Below are positions 26,655-33,769 of a stretch of DNA of 64,000 nt, piece by piece; the stretch's first letter is position 1, and each line of letters opens with the position of its first letter. Source of the DNA: Bacteroidota bacterium (GTDB lineage Bacteria > Bacteroidota > Bacteroidia > Chitinophagales > Saprospiraceae); contig JAIUPL010000023.1 of the NCBI GenBank assembly GCA_020160935.1, positions 1 to 64,000 of the forward strand. Direction: 5' to 3'. The translations under genes were made by a program, and so were the position numbers. Below the pieces are notes generated by a model. It was not told where the DNA came from. It did not search any database and saw nothing but the letters and a program-made list of their open reading frames with translations.

Positions 26655-27539
26655 ATGGAAAAGAAAGCATACGTATTCCCCGGACAAGGTTCCCAGTCAG
26701 AAGGAATGGGCAAAGAACTGTACGAAAGCAATGCCTTCGCGAAGGAACTCTTCGAACAGGCCAACGATATTTTGGGCTGGCGCATCACCGACATCATGTT
26801 TGAGGGCACCAAAGAAGACCTGACGCAAACTAAAGTGACCCAACCGGCGGTATTTCTCGACAGCATTGTGCGGGCGAAAATTGCCGGTGATGCCTTCCAG
26901 CCCGATGCCGTAGCAGGCCACTCGCTCGGCGAATTCACGGCGCTTTGTGCTGCCGGTGCGCTCTCTTTCGAAGACGCCCTGCGCCTGGTAAGTCAGCGCG
27001 CATTTGCCATGCAAAAAGCCTGCGAACTCACTGAAGGTACCATGGCTGCTGTACTGGGTATGGACGATGCTGTGGTGGAAGACGTGTGCAAATCGATCAC
27101 GTCGGAAGTGGTCGTGGCGGCCAACTACAACTCGCCGGGCCAATTGGTAATTTCAGGTTCCAGAGCCGGTATTGAACTGGCAGTGGCCAAACTCACCGAA
27201 GCCGGCGCCAAACGCGTGGTGGTGCTCCCGGTAGGCGGCGCTTTCCACTCGCCGCTGATGCAACCCGCACAGGACGAACTGGAGCAGGCTATTCGCGCCA
27301 CTACATTTAATACCCCGGTTTGCCCGGTGTACCAAAACGTACACGCCCGCCCGGTAACTTCTCCGGAAGAAATTCAGCAAAACCTGATCGCGCAACTCAC
27401 AGCGCCCGTTCGCTGGACGCAAACGGTGGAAAACATGGTGGCCGACGGCATTAACCTGTTCGTGGAAGTAGGTGCAGGTGCAGTGCTGCGCGGCCTGATC
27501 CGCAAGATCAACAAGGACGCGGCTACGGAAGCGTTGTAG
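26655..27539 (+). CDS. fabD: Malonyl-CoA:ACP transacylase
   Basis: A 294-residue enzyme that loads malonyl groups onto acyl carrier protein for fatty acid synthesis. The oxyanion-loop Gln is in FPGQGSQSEGMG, the nucleophile Ser90 in AGHSLGEF, and the catalytic His198 in GGAFHSPLM. Length and motifs are normal for FabD. The usual fab neighbours are absent; yqgE follows after 92 bp with its own promoter. Confidence 0.96.
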   Translation: MEKKAYVFPGQGSQSEGMGKELYESNAFAKELFEQANDILGWRITDIMFEGTKEDLTQTKVTQPAVFLDSIVRAKIAGDAFQPDAVAGHSLGEFTALCAAGALSFEDALRLVSQRAFAMQKACELTEGTMAAVLGMDDAVVEDVCKSITSEVVVAANYNSPGQLVISGSRAGIELAVAKLTEAGAKRVVVLPVGGAFHSPLMQPAQDELEQAIRATTFNTPVCPVYQNVHARPVTSPEEIQQNLIAQLTAPVRWTQTVENMVADGINLFVEVGAGAVLRGLIRKINKDAATEAL

Positions 27540-27573
27540 GCAGCAGCGCGATTCAACATGCGCTGAAAAAATA

Positions 27574-27605
27574 TTTGCAGACTACCTATTCAACCTTTAC
27601 TTTCG
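27574..27605 (+). promoter_or_regulatory. Bacteroidota-type promoter for yqgE
   Basis: TTTG at 27574-27577 is followed after 20 bases by TACTTTCG at 27598-27605, one mismatch from TAnnTTTG. The predicted start of transcription is about 20 bp before the yqgE ATG. Confidence 0.55.
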
Positions 27606-27631
27606 TACCGGACACAAACTAGGACGAATTT

Positions 27632-28192
27632 ATGGCGACACAATCTCTTGTGAAAAGTGGACAGTTATTGCTGGCTGATCCGTTTATGCTCGATCCGTAT
27701 TTCCACAGGGCGGTTATTTTACTCTGCGAGCACCATCAGCAAGGAAGTGTCGGATTTATCCTGAATAAGAGTATCGATATGAAGGTGAATGATCTGATGA
27801 CTGAATTTCCCGATTTTGACAGTGAAGTATTTTATGGAGGCCCCGTACAGACCGATACGCTCCATTACATTCACAACGTAGGGGATTTGCTGGATGAAAG
27901 TGTGCAGGTATCGAATGGAGTGTGGTGGGGCGGCGACTTCGACAAACTTAAATTCCTGATTGCATCTGAATTGATTCAACCTGAAAATATTCGATTTTTT
28001 GTTGGCTATTCAGGATGGTCTTCCGGCCAGTTGCATGAAGAAATGGAAATAGGTTCCTGGGTCACTGCACCCATGGATGCCAATTATCTTTTCAAATTGC
28101 AACCTGCCCAATTGTGGAGCAAGGTGATGTACAACAAAGGCGACGTGTTCGAGATTATTTCGGATATGCCCGAGCACATCAGTTGGAATTGA
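27632..28192 (+). CDS. YqgE/AlgH family protein
   Basis: A 186-residue member of the YqgE/AlgH (DUF179) family. Typical segments are GQLLLADPFMLDPYFHRAVILLCEH, GSVGFILNKS, FYGGPVQTDTLHYIH, FFVGYSGWSSGQLHEEM and GSW. The biochemical role of this family is unresolved. The stop is one base before the next start, so it is co-transcribed with the two AhpD-like genes. Confidence 0.93.
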   Translation: MATQSLVKSGQLLLADPFMLDPYFHRAVILLCEHHQQGSVGFILNKSIDMKVNDLMTEFPDFDSEVFYGGPVQTDTLHYIHNVGDLLDESVQVSNGVWWGGDFDKLKFLIASELIQPENIRFFVGYSGWSSGQLHEEMEIGSWVTAPMDANYLFKLQPAQLWSKVMYNKGDVFEIISDMPEHISWN

Positions 28193-28193
28193 T

Positions 28194-28757
28194 ATGCCCC
28201 ATATTCCATTGCCTCCACACCTTCCGGGTATTACCGGCTTACTCGAATATCGACAGGATACAGCCGAGCCGATTCGCGGCTTAACGCAACTGATCCTGCG
28301 CGGCGAATCGACACTGACCTTTGCCGAACGTGAACTCATCGCTTCTTTGGTCTCGCACCGCAATGAATGCCGCTTTTGCACGGCCGCACATTCGGCTGTG
28401 ACAGATATCTTAATCGGAGAAAGTGATACCTGTACTTTGGTCAAGGAAAACTACGAAACGGCACCCGTGTCCGACAAAATGAAGGCGCTGTTGCATATTG
28501 CTGCGCTCACCCAGCGTGGCGGCAGGTTTGTGACAGAGAGTGCCGTGACGCGCGCCAAAAATGCCGGCGCCAGCGATCTGGAAATCCATGATACCGTGTT
28601 GATTGCCGCACTTTTTTGTTTTTACAACAAATATGTGGATGGGCTGGCAACCCAACTACCCGATGACCCTGCGTACTTCAAGGCACTCGGTGAGCGGATC
28701 GCTGTGAGTTATGGGAGAAGGCCGGAGGGCTATGAGCACTCGATTCTCGACCACTAA
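28194..28757 (+). CDS. AhpD-like carboxymuconolactone decarboxylase-family protein
   Basis: A 187-residue peroxidase-related protein. The thiol motif C59-X2-C62-X3-H66 (NECRFCTAAHSAV), preceded by a Glu-rich helix (FAERELIASLVSHR), is the AhpD active-site pattern. AhpD-type proteins use it to reduce partner peroxidases or peroxides. Its closest relative in the window is the next gene. Start and stop positions imply translation coupled to yqgE. Confidence 0.88.
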   Translation: MPHIPLPPHLPGITGLLEYRQDTAEPIRGLTQLILRGESTLTFAERELIASLVSHRNECRFCTAAHSAVTDILIGESDTCTLVKENYETAPVSDKMKALLHIAALTQRGGRFVTESAVTRAKNAGASDLEIHDTVLIAALFCFYNKYVDGLATQLPDDPAYFKALGERIAVSYGRRPEGYEHSILDH

Positions 28758-28781
28758 CCAGTTGATTTTCAAATACTTGCC

Positions 28782-29330
28782 ATGCCACATATCACATTAC
28801 CCGAAGGCATCCCCGGCATTCGCAGCCTGGCCGCCTACCGCCCCGATACCGGAAAGTTTTTGTACCAATGGGCCCAATCCCTGCTCCGGGGTGGCGACTC
28901 TCCCCTGTCGGAGGCCGAACGCGAACTGATCGCCGCATACGTGTCCTACAAAAACGAATGCACCTTTTGTTATTCCAGCCATGCTGCTGCCGCCCGGTTT
29001 TTATTTCAGGATCAGGGCGCGGTGGTGGATGTGGTGCTGAGTAATTACCAGCAGGCGCCTATTTCCGAAAAAATGAAAGCGCTGCTCCACATTGCAGGGA
29101 AAGTGCAGGCAGACGCCCGCAGCGTGCTGGACGAAGATGTGGCCGAAGCGCGCAACCGCGGCGCCAATGATCGCGATATCCACGATACAGTACTTATTGC
29201 CGCCACTTTTTGCATGTTCAACCGATATGTGGATGGCTTGGGCACTATTACCCCTTCGGCCGAAGACCGCGACACCTGGGATGCGATGGGGGCGAGAATG
29301 GGAACAATAGGGTACGTGCCGCCTAAGTGA
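28782..29330 (+). CDS. AhpD-like protein, tandem paralogue
   Basis: A 182-residue paralogue of the preceding protein, sharing the start (MPHI.LP..IPGI) and the motif C60-X2-C63-X3-H67 (NECTFCYSSHAAA), and separated from it by 24 bp. Both keep the NRYVDGL-type C-terminal helix (KYVDGL in the first). A tandem duplication is clear. The TGA stop (29328-29330) is the first triplet of a GTGAGAGA octamer repeat. Confidence 0.88.
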   Translation: MPHITLPEGIPGIRSLAAYRPDTGKFLYQWAQSLLRGGDSPLSEAERELIAAYVSYKNECTFCYSSHAAAARFLFQDQGAVVDVVLSNYQQAPISEKMKALLHIAGKVQADARSVLDEDVAEARNRGANDRDIHDTVLIAATFCMFNRYVDGLGTITPSAEDRDTWDAMGARMGTIGYVPPK

Positions 29331-29366
29331 GAGAGGTGAGAGAGTGAGAGAGTGAGAGAGTGAGAA
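29327..29366. repeat. Single-arm octamer tract (GTGAGAGA)
   Basis: About five GTGAGAGA-type units begin at the stop of the second AhpD-like gene. The same vocabulary builds the arms of the inverted repeat at 53654-53892, but no complementary arm is present here. Confidence 0.65.
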
Positions 29367-29391
29367 AATAATTGCATTCAATCATTTTTAT

Positions 29392-29520
29392 CCCAAAACA
29401 GCCCTGAAAGGGCGTATTCAATAGCACAGGGCAACGCCCTGTGAAAAGATAAAACATCAACCCCAAAACAGCCCTGAAAGGGCGTATTCAATAGCACAAG
29501 GCAACACCCTGTGAAAAAAA
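29392..29520. repeat. Two direct copies of a double-hairpin repeat
   Basis: Two copies of about 56 bp start at 29392 and 29462. Each contains a small palindrome GCCCTGAAAGGGC and a second palindrome CACAGGGCAACGCCCTGTG (CACAAGGCAACACCCTGTG in copy 2), separated by GTATTCAATAG. The double mutation in copy 2 weakens its second stem. The other part of the 330-bp gap (29521-29660) shows nothing recognisable. Confidence 0.88.
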
Positions 29521-29660
29521 TCATCCCACGACCGCCCTCGTTTTAGCCCACGCACATTCCCCTCCAAATTCCACCGGGATCATTTCTACCAGGAATTTAC
29601 CTATTTTTCCCCCTGCAACTCAATGGCACCTTCCGAACATACACCTCTTTCATACGCTGC

Positions 29661-30809
29661 ATGAAAACGACATTTTACCTGTCCCTTTTTTGCTGGGCCC
29701 TCTTCGAAATAGCCAATGTATATTTTATTATGCCCATTCCGGGTAGCCAGCGCATGGAAAGCATTGACCTGGCTTATTTTTTATATACCAAACGCTGGAT
29801 TTTCAGAGGCGTTTTTGCGCTTCTCGTTCTTTTTGCCTATTTCAAAACCCAGTTTAAATTCAATTGGGCGCCTCCGTTGGCAATGGTGATGCTGGTTACG
29901 CTGACCTATTATATCAACTTTGAAATGGCGGCCGACCACATGTTTTACCAGCCGGAACAGGTACTGATGAAACCGGCTGCCGACAACAAAGTAGATTCCA
30001 ACCGACTGGTCATCGGTATCGTACACAAGGGAGAGGCGCGCGCCTACCCTATTCAGTACATCGGCTACCACCATCAGGTGCGCGATGTAATTGCGGGCCA
30101 GCCCGTTATGGTAACATATTGCACAGTATGCCGCAGCGGACGCGTTTTTATTCCGGAAGCGGAAGGCAAGCGCGAGCAATTCAGGCTGGTAGGCATGGAT
30201 CACTTCAATGCCATGTTTGAAGACGCCAGTACCGGCAGTTGGTGGCGGCAAGAAAACGGCGTAGCCGTGGCCGGCCCGCTCAAAGGCGCCGTATTGCCCG
30301 AGATGCCTTGCGAGCAAATGGCATTGCGCCAATGGCTGCGCCTGCACCCCGGGAGCCTGGTGATGCAGCCCGACCCGAAATTTGCGGAAGAGTACGACCA
30401 CATGAAAAACTACGAAAGCGGCCGCGGCAAAAGCGACCTCACCCGTACCGACAGTCTCTCCTGGAAAGAAAAATCATGGGTGGTAGGTATAGAAATCGGC
30501 AACGACGCCCGCGCATTCGACTGGAACAAACTGAAAAGGGAACGTATCGTCAACGAATCCGTCGGCAACACGCCCATTGTGCTGCTGATGACGCCTGACA
30601 GCCTTGGATTCGCGGCCTTCCGCCGGCCGGATGCCAAAACGATTTTCTCGCTGCAGCACGACACACTGGTTGCCGGCGCCCAATTGTACAACCTCGCCGG
30701 GAAAGCACTGGGCAACGCCCCCACCTACTCCAATCTCGTCAAGGTAAATGCATACCAGGAATTTTGGCATAGTTGGGGAGTATTTCACCCGCTGGGCACC
30801 CGCTACTGA
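29661..30809 (+). CDS. DUF3179 domain membrane protein
   Basis: A 382-residue protein with three hydrophobic segments in the first 100 residues (about 5-25, 48-65 and 75-92). The DUF3179 region follows (GIVHKGEARAYPIQYIGYHH, VMVTYCTVCRSGRVF, FRLVGMDHFNAMFED, GSWWRQENGVAVAGPLKG). The CTVC cysteine pair is the family signature. Function is unknown. It appears to be a single gene between two repeat regions. Confidence 0.88.
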   Translation: MKTTFYLSLFCWALFEIANVYFIMPIPGSQRMESIDLAYFLYTKRWIFRGVFALLVLFAYFKTQFKFNWAPPLAMVMLVTLTYYINFEMAADHMFYQPEQVLMKPAADNKVDSNRLVIGIVHKGEARAYPIQYIGYHHQVRDVIAGQPVMVTYCTVCRSGRVFIPEAEGKREQFRLVGMDHFNAMFEDASTGSWWRQENGVAVAGPLKGAVLPEMPCEQMALRQWLRLHPGSLVMQPDPKFAEEYDHMKNYESGRGKSDLTRTDSLSWKEKSWVVGIEIGNDARAFDWNKLKRERIVNESVGNTPIVLLMTPDSLGFAAFRRPDAKTIFSLQHDTLVAGAQLYNLAGKALGNAPTYSNLVKVNAYQEFWHSWGVFHPLGTRY

Positions 30810-30810
30810 T

Positions 30811-30987
30811 TTGGTTATTGGTTATTGGTTATTGGTTATCAGGGTGGTAGGGGACCATTTACACAAATGATTTGCCACACAAGATGGGATGCCGAAAATT
30901 TGTGTAAATGGTCCCCTACCACCCTGATAACCAATAACCAATAACCAATAACGGATAACCAATAACGGATAACCAACAACGGATAAC
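30811..30987. repeat. Long inverted repeat, GTTATTG heptamer type
   Basis: Arms of GTTATTG heptamers (about four on the left and eight on the right) enclose the middle stem GGGTGGTAGGGGACCATTTACACAAAT. The loop contains GCCACACAAGATGGGATGC. It begins 2 bp after the stop of the DUF3179 gene. The middle stem and loop are shared with the element at 33619-33764. Confidence 0.92.
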
Positions 30988-31053
30988 AAAAAAAAACAGG
31001 CTGTGTAATATTTCTCTCTTTCCCGCTACTAACAGGAAAAACACAATTTGAAC

Positions 31054-31953
31054 ATGAAAACCTCATTCAAATTTTTTGGCCTGTTGGTACTCTGGGTAAT
31101 GGTCGCCTTACCCATATCAGGCCAGACACTGGAAAAATCCCTGTTGTGGGAAATAAGCGGAAATGGCCTCTCGAAGCCATCCTATCTTTTTGGTACCTAC
31201 CACTTGCTCACCAACGAATACCTGGAAAAGGAACACCCCGGGGCATTTGCCAAATTCAAGGCATCTGAAAACGTAGTTGTGGAAATGGTGATAGATACGC
31301 CCGCCATGATGAAAAGTCAGATGCACATGCTCATGCTGCAAAACAAACTGTCAGCATTGCTCGATTCTGCCACCTATCGTTTGCTTAAAAATGAACTGAA
31401 AGAACAGATGGGGGTGGATGCGGCCATGTTCGAACAAGTAAAGCCCATGGCCATTAATACAATATTAAGCATGCGGTATGCCCAGGCAGCCTCTCCTGAA
31501 TTGTCGCAATATGGAGGAGTGCCGATGGACCTTTACTTTGCCAGGCAAGGCGCTGCCACAAGGAAAAACATTACTGCGCTGGAAACGATAGAAGAGCAAA
31601 TGATCATGTTGTACGATCATTTCAGCATACAGGAACAAGCGCTGCAACTGACTGAATTACTGACAAATAAGGACAAAAATTTGAGTATCAGTGCAGAATT
31701 GGTCGGGCTGTATCGGGACAAAAATATCCAGGGGATGTATGATATTGGAAAACGAATGGAACAGGAAATGCCTTCATTCGGCAGTTTGAACTTCCTGACA
31801 GTAGACCGCAACAAACCCTGGAGCCAAAAATTGCCTTCCCTGATGCAGGCCGGTTCGCAGTTTATCGCCGTAGGCGCCCTGCACCTGCCCGGCCCCGACG
31901 GACTGATCGATCTGTTGCGCAAACAAGGTTATACCGTACGCCCCGTGTTGTAA
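31054..31953 (+). CDS. Secreted TraB/GumN family protein
   Basis: A 299-residue protein with a signal peptide (FFGLLVLWVMVALPISG). The TraB/GumN fold is seen in LLWEISGNGLSKPSYLFGTYHLL at the N-terminus and FIAVGALHLPGPDGLIDLLRKQGYTVRPV at the end, with the GTYH and GALH histidines and the acidic residues in between that suggest a metal-dependent hydrolase. The substrate is unknown. The ATG at 31054 is preferred over a TTG six bases upstream. Confidence 0.87.
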   Translation: MKTSFKFFGLLVLWVMVALPISGQTLEKSLLWEISGNGLSKPSYLFGTYHLLTNEYLEKEHPGAFAKFKASENVVVEMVIDTPAMMKSQMHMLMLQNKLSALLDSATYRLLKNELKEQMGVDAAMFEQVKPMAINTILSMRYAQAASPELSQYGGVPMDLYFARQGAATRKNITALETIEEQMIMLYDHFSIQEQALQLTELLTNKDKNLSISAELVGLYRDKNIQGMYDIGKRMEQEMPSFGSLNFLTVDRNKPWSQKLPSLMQAGSQFIAVGALHLPGPDGLIDLLRKQGYTVRPVL

Positions 31954-32000
31954 TCTGTACATTCCAAATCAAACTTTCATCTTTTCAATTTCTACTCGTA

Positions 32001-32498
32001 ATGAACTGGAACAGCATTGCTCCCAACCAATACGAACTGAAGGACGGTTTTCAAACCCTGGCCACCATGCACCTCAACACCAAAGGCGCTGTGTGCCATA
32101 CCGCACAGCGCACCTTGCGGATCCGGCGGCAAGGGTTTTGGAAATCAACCCTTGAAATGACCGATTCGAACGGGCAGTTCATCCTTCGCGTCGAACCCGT
32201 TCGTTGGTATGGGTCACAGTATCGTTTTGTCCTGAATACCATTCCCTATCGACTTGAGATTCAAAACAGGCCGCTCGCGCATTTTGTCATTACACAGGAT
32301 GGAAAAGACGTGCTATCATATGGACTCAAAGCCAAGGGCGCGCGCGTAGTGGCCGATATACATGCCACAGCGTTGCTTCCGGAGGCATTTTCGCTCGAAT
32401 TGCACGCGTTGTCGTGGTTTTTGTTTCAGCCGATAGCAAAAGGAGAAACCGGCGAAGACAGCATGTCAACGTCAGACATATTCCTGACACTTACCTGA
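32001..32498 (+). CDS. Hypothetical protein
   Basis: A 165-residue soluble protein with a beta-strand-rich pattern (GAVCHTAQRTLRIRRQGFW, FILRVEPVRWYGSQYRFVL, YRLEIQNRPLAHFVIT). The alternation resembles the LURP-one/tubby-like barrel but I cannot support that assignment. It ends 10 bp before the second ECF sigma gene and may be the first gene of that operon. Confidence 0.55.
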   Translation: MNWNSIAPNQYELKDGFQTLATMHLNTKGAVCHTAQRTLRIRRQGFWKSTLEMTDSNGQFILRVEPVRWYGSQYRFVLNTIPYRLEIQNRPLAHFVITQDGKDVLSYGLKAKGARVVADIHATALLPEAFSLELHALSWFLFQPIAKGETGEDSMSTSDIFLTLT

Positions 32499-32508
32499 TT
32501 TTGGTAGC

Positions 32509-33021
32509 ATGGATCACTCCTTACCTCCACCAGACCTGCTGCAACTCTTGCAGCAACATGCCGGTATCCTGCACAAAGTCATCCGTTTATACGCCGATGA
32601 TGAGGAAGACCGCCGCGATTTGTACCAGGAAATGCTGTATGAAAGTTGGCGCGCCTACCCCGGATTCCGGGGTGCTTCCTCATTCAGTACCTGGTTGTAT
32701 CGGGTAGCATTAAACACTGCCCTTACATTCCGGAAAAAAGCCTTGCGCAAAGTACGCACCGTCGACCTCGACCATGCCGTACAGATACCGGATGATACCT
32801 CATCAGCCTTGAGCCCGGCTGCCGAAATGTTGTACATGGCTATTCGCAACCTGTCCGAAACAGACCGCGCGCTCATCACCCTGCACCTCGACGGATACGA
32901 TCATGAGGCCATTTCTGCCATCAGCGGTATTACCAAAAACAACGTGGCGGTGAAACTGCACCGTATTAAATCGGAATTGGAAAACCGCCTAAAACAAGGG
33001 GACTATGGAAGACATCAATAA
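32509..33021 (+). CDS. ECF-type RNA polymerase sigma factor
   Basis: A 170-residue sigma factor with region 2 at about 20-85 (HKVIRLYADDEEDRRDLYQEM, then FRGASSFSTWLYRVALNTAL) and region 4 at about 110-165 (LSETDRALITLHLDGYDHEAISAISGITKNNVAVKLHRI). Its 3' end overlaps the next gene by 17 bp, which implies coupled translation with a membrane partner. It is not a close copy of the sigma factor at 336. Confidence 0.92.
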   Translation: MDHSLPPPDLLQLLQQHAGILHKVIRLYADDEEDRRDLYQEMLYESWRAYPGFRGASSFSTWLYRVALNTALTFRKKALRKVRTVDLDHAVQIPDDTSSALSPAAEMLYMAIRNLSETDRALITLHLDGYDHEAISAISGITKNNVAVKLHRIKSELENRLKQGDYGRHQ

Positions 33022-33616
33022 ACTTTGGAAAGAAATCAGCGAAAAGGCGGCCCCTGTGCCTGCGGAATCGCCGGTTTTTATGCCCACCGCGCAAAATGTA
33101 TTTGAAGAAATGCTGCGCAAAGTGCGCTACAAACTCGGCTTTATTTATGTCTTTGCCGCAATTTACGGCGGTTGGATGCTCTGGAACTGGCTGTCGGGCG
33201 GCAACCCGGAAACTACCTGGCTACTGCTCATCATGGTGGTTTTCACCGTCTGGAACCTGCTGCTCATATTGCCTGCTTACCTGCGTATGAAAAAACACTC
33301 GGCGGTAAAGACCGGCACCATACGAGAAACGCTGGCGTTCTATTACGACAACCTGCGCTTGCTCATCCGCTATGAAAATCGAATCAGCGCCGTATTTATT
33401 CCACTGGCCGCTATGATGGGTTTTTCCTATGCCATCATCGATACCAAAGGCAGCGTTTCCTACATTTTCGAGCGCCCCTGGCTCCTCATTACCATGATCG
33501 TGACCGGCGTGGTCATCGGCGCACTGGGCATTCTCCTGGCCATCTGGATGAACAAAGTGGCTTTCGGAAAGTATCTGGCTTATTTGAAGGAGAATCTGGA
33601 GGGGTTGGAAAGGTAA
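33005..33616 (+). CDS. Four-helix membrane protein coupled to ECF sigma factor
   Basis: A 203-residue protein with four predicted membrane segments (about 43-62, 70-92, 132-150 and 160-182) and a charged N-terminus (MEDINKLWKEISEKAAP). Overlap with the sigma gene suggests it regulates or senses for that factor. It has no zinc-binding or RsiW-like motif, so an anti-sigma role is inference from position. Confidence 0.7.
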   Translation: MEDINKLWKEISEKAAPVPAESPVFMPTAQNVFEEMLRKVRYKLGFIYVFAAIYGGWMLWNWLSGGNPETTWLLLIMVVFTVWNLLLILPAYLRMKKHSAVKTGTIRETLAFYYDNLRLLIRYENRISAVFIPLAAMMGFSYAIIDTKGSVSYIFERPWLLITMIVTGVVIGALGILLAIWMNKVAFGKYLAYLKENLEGLER

Positions 33617-33618
33617 TT

Positions 33619-33764
33619 TAGTTATTGGTTATTGGTTATTAAGTTATTAGGGTGGTAGGGGACCATCTGTACAGATATTTAGCCACACAAAATGGAATGC
33701 TCAACATCTATACAGATGGTCCCCTACCACCCTAATAACTTAATAACCAATAACTTAATAACCA
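33619..33764. repeat. Long inverted repeat, GTTATTG heptamer type
   Basis: GTTATTG/GTTATTA arms enclose the middle stem GGGTGGTAGGGGACCATCTGTA and a loop with GCCACACAAAATGGAATGC. It begins 2 bp after a stop and ends 5 bp before the stop of the converging outer-membrane gene. Confidence 0.92.
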
Positions 33765-33769
33765 CCCAA

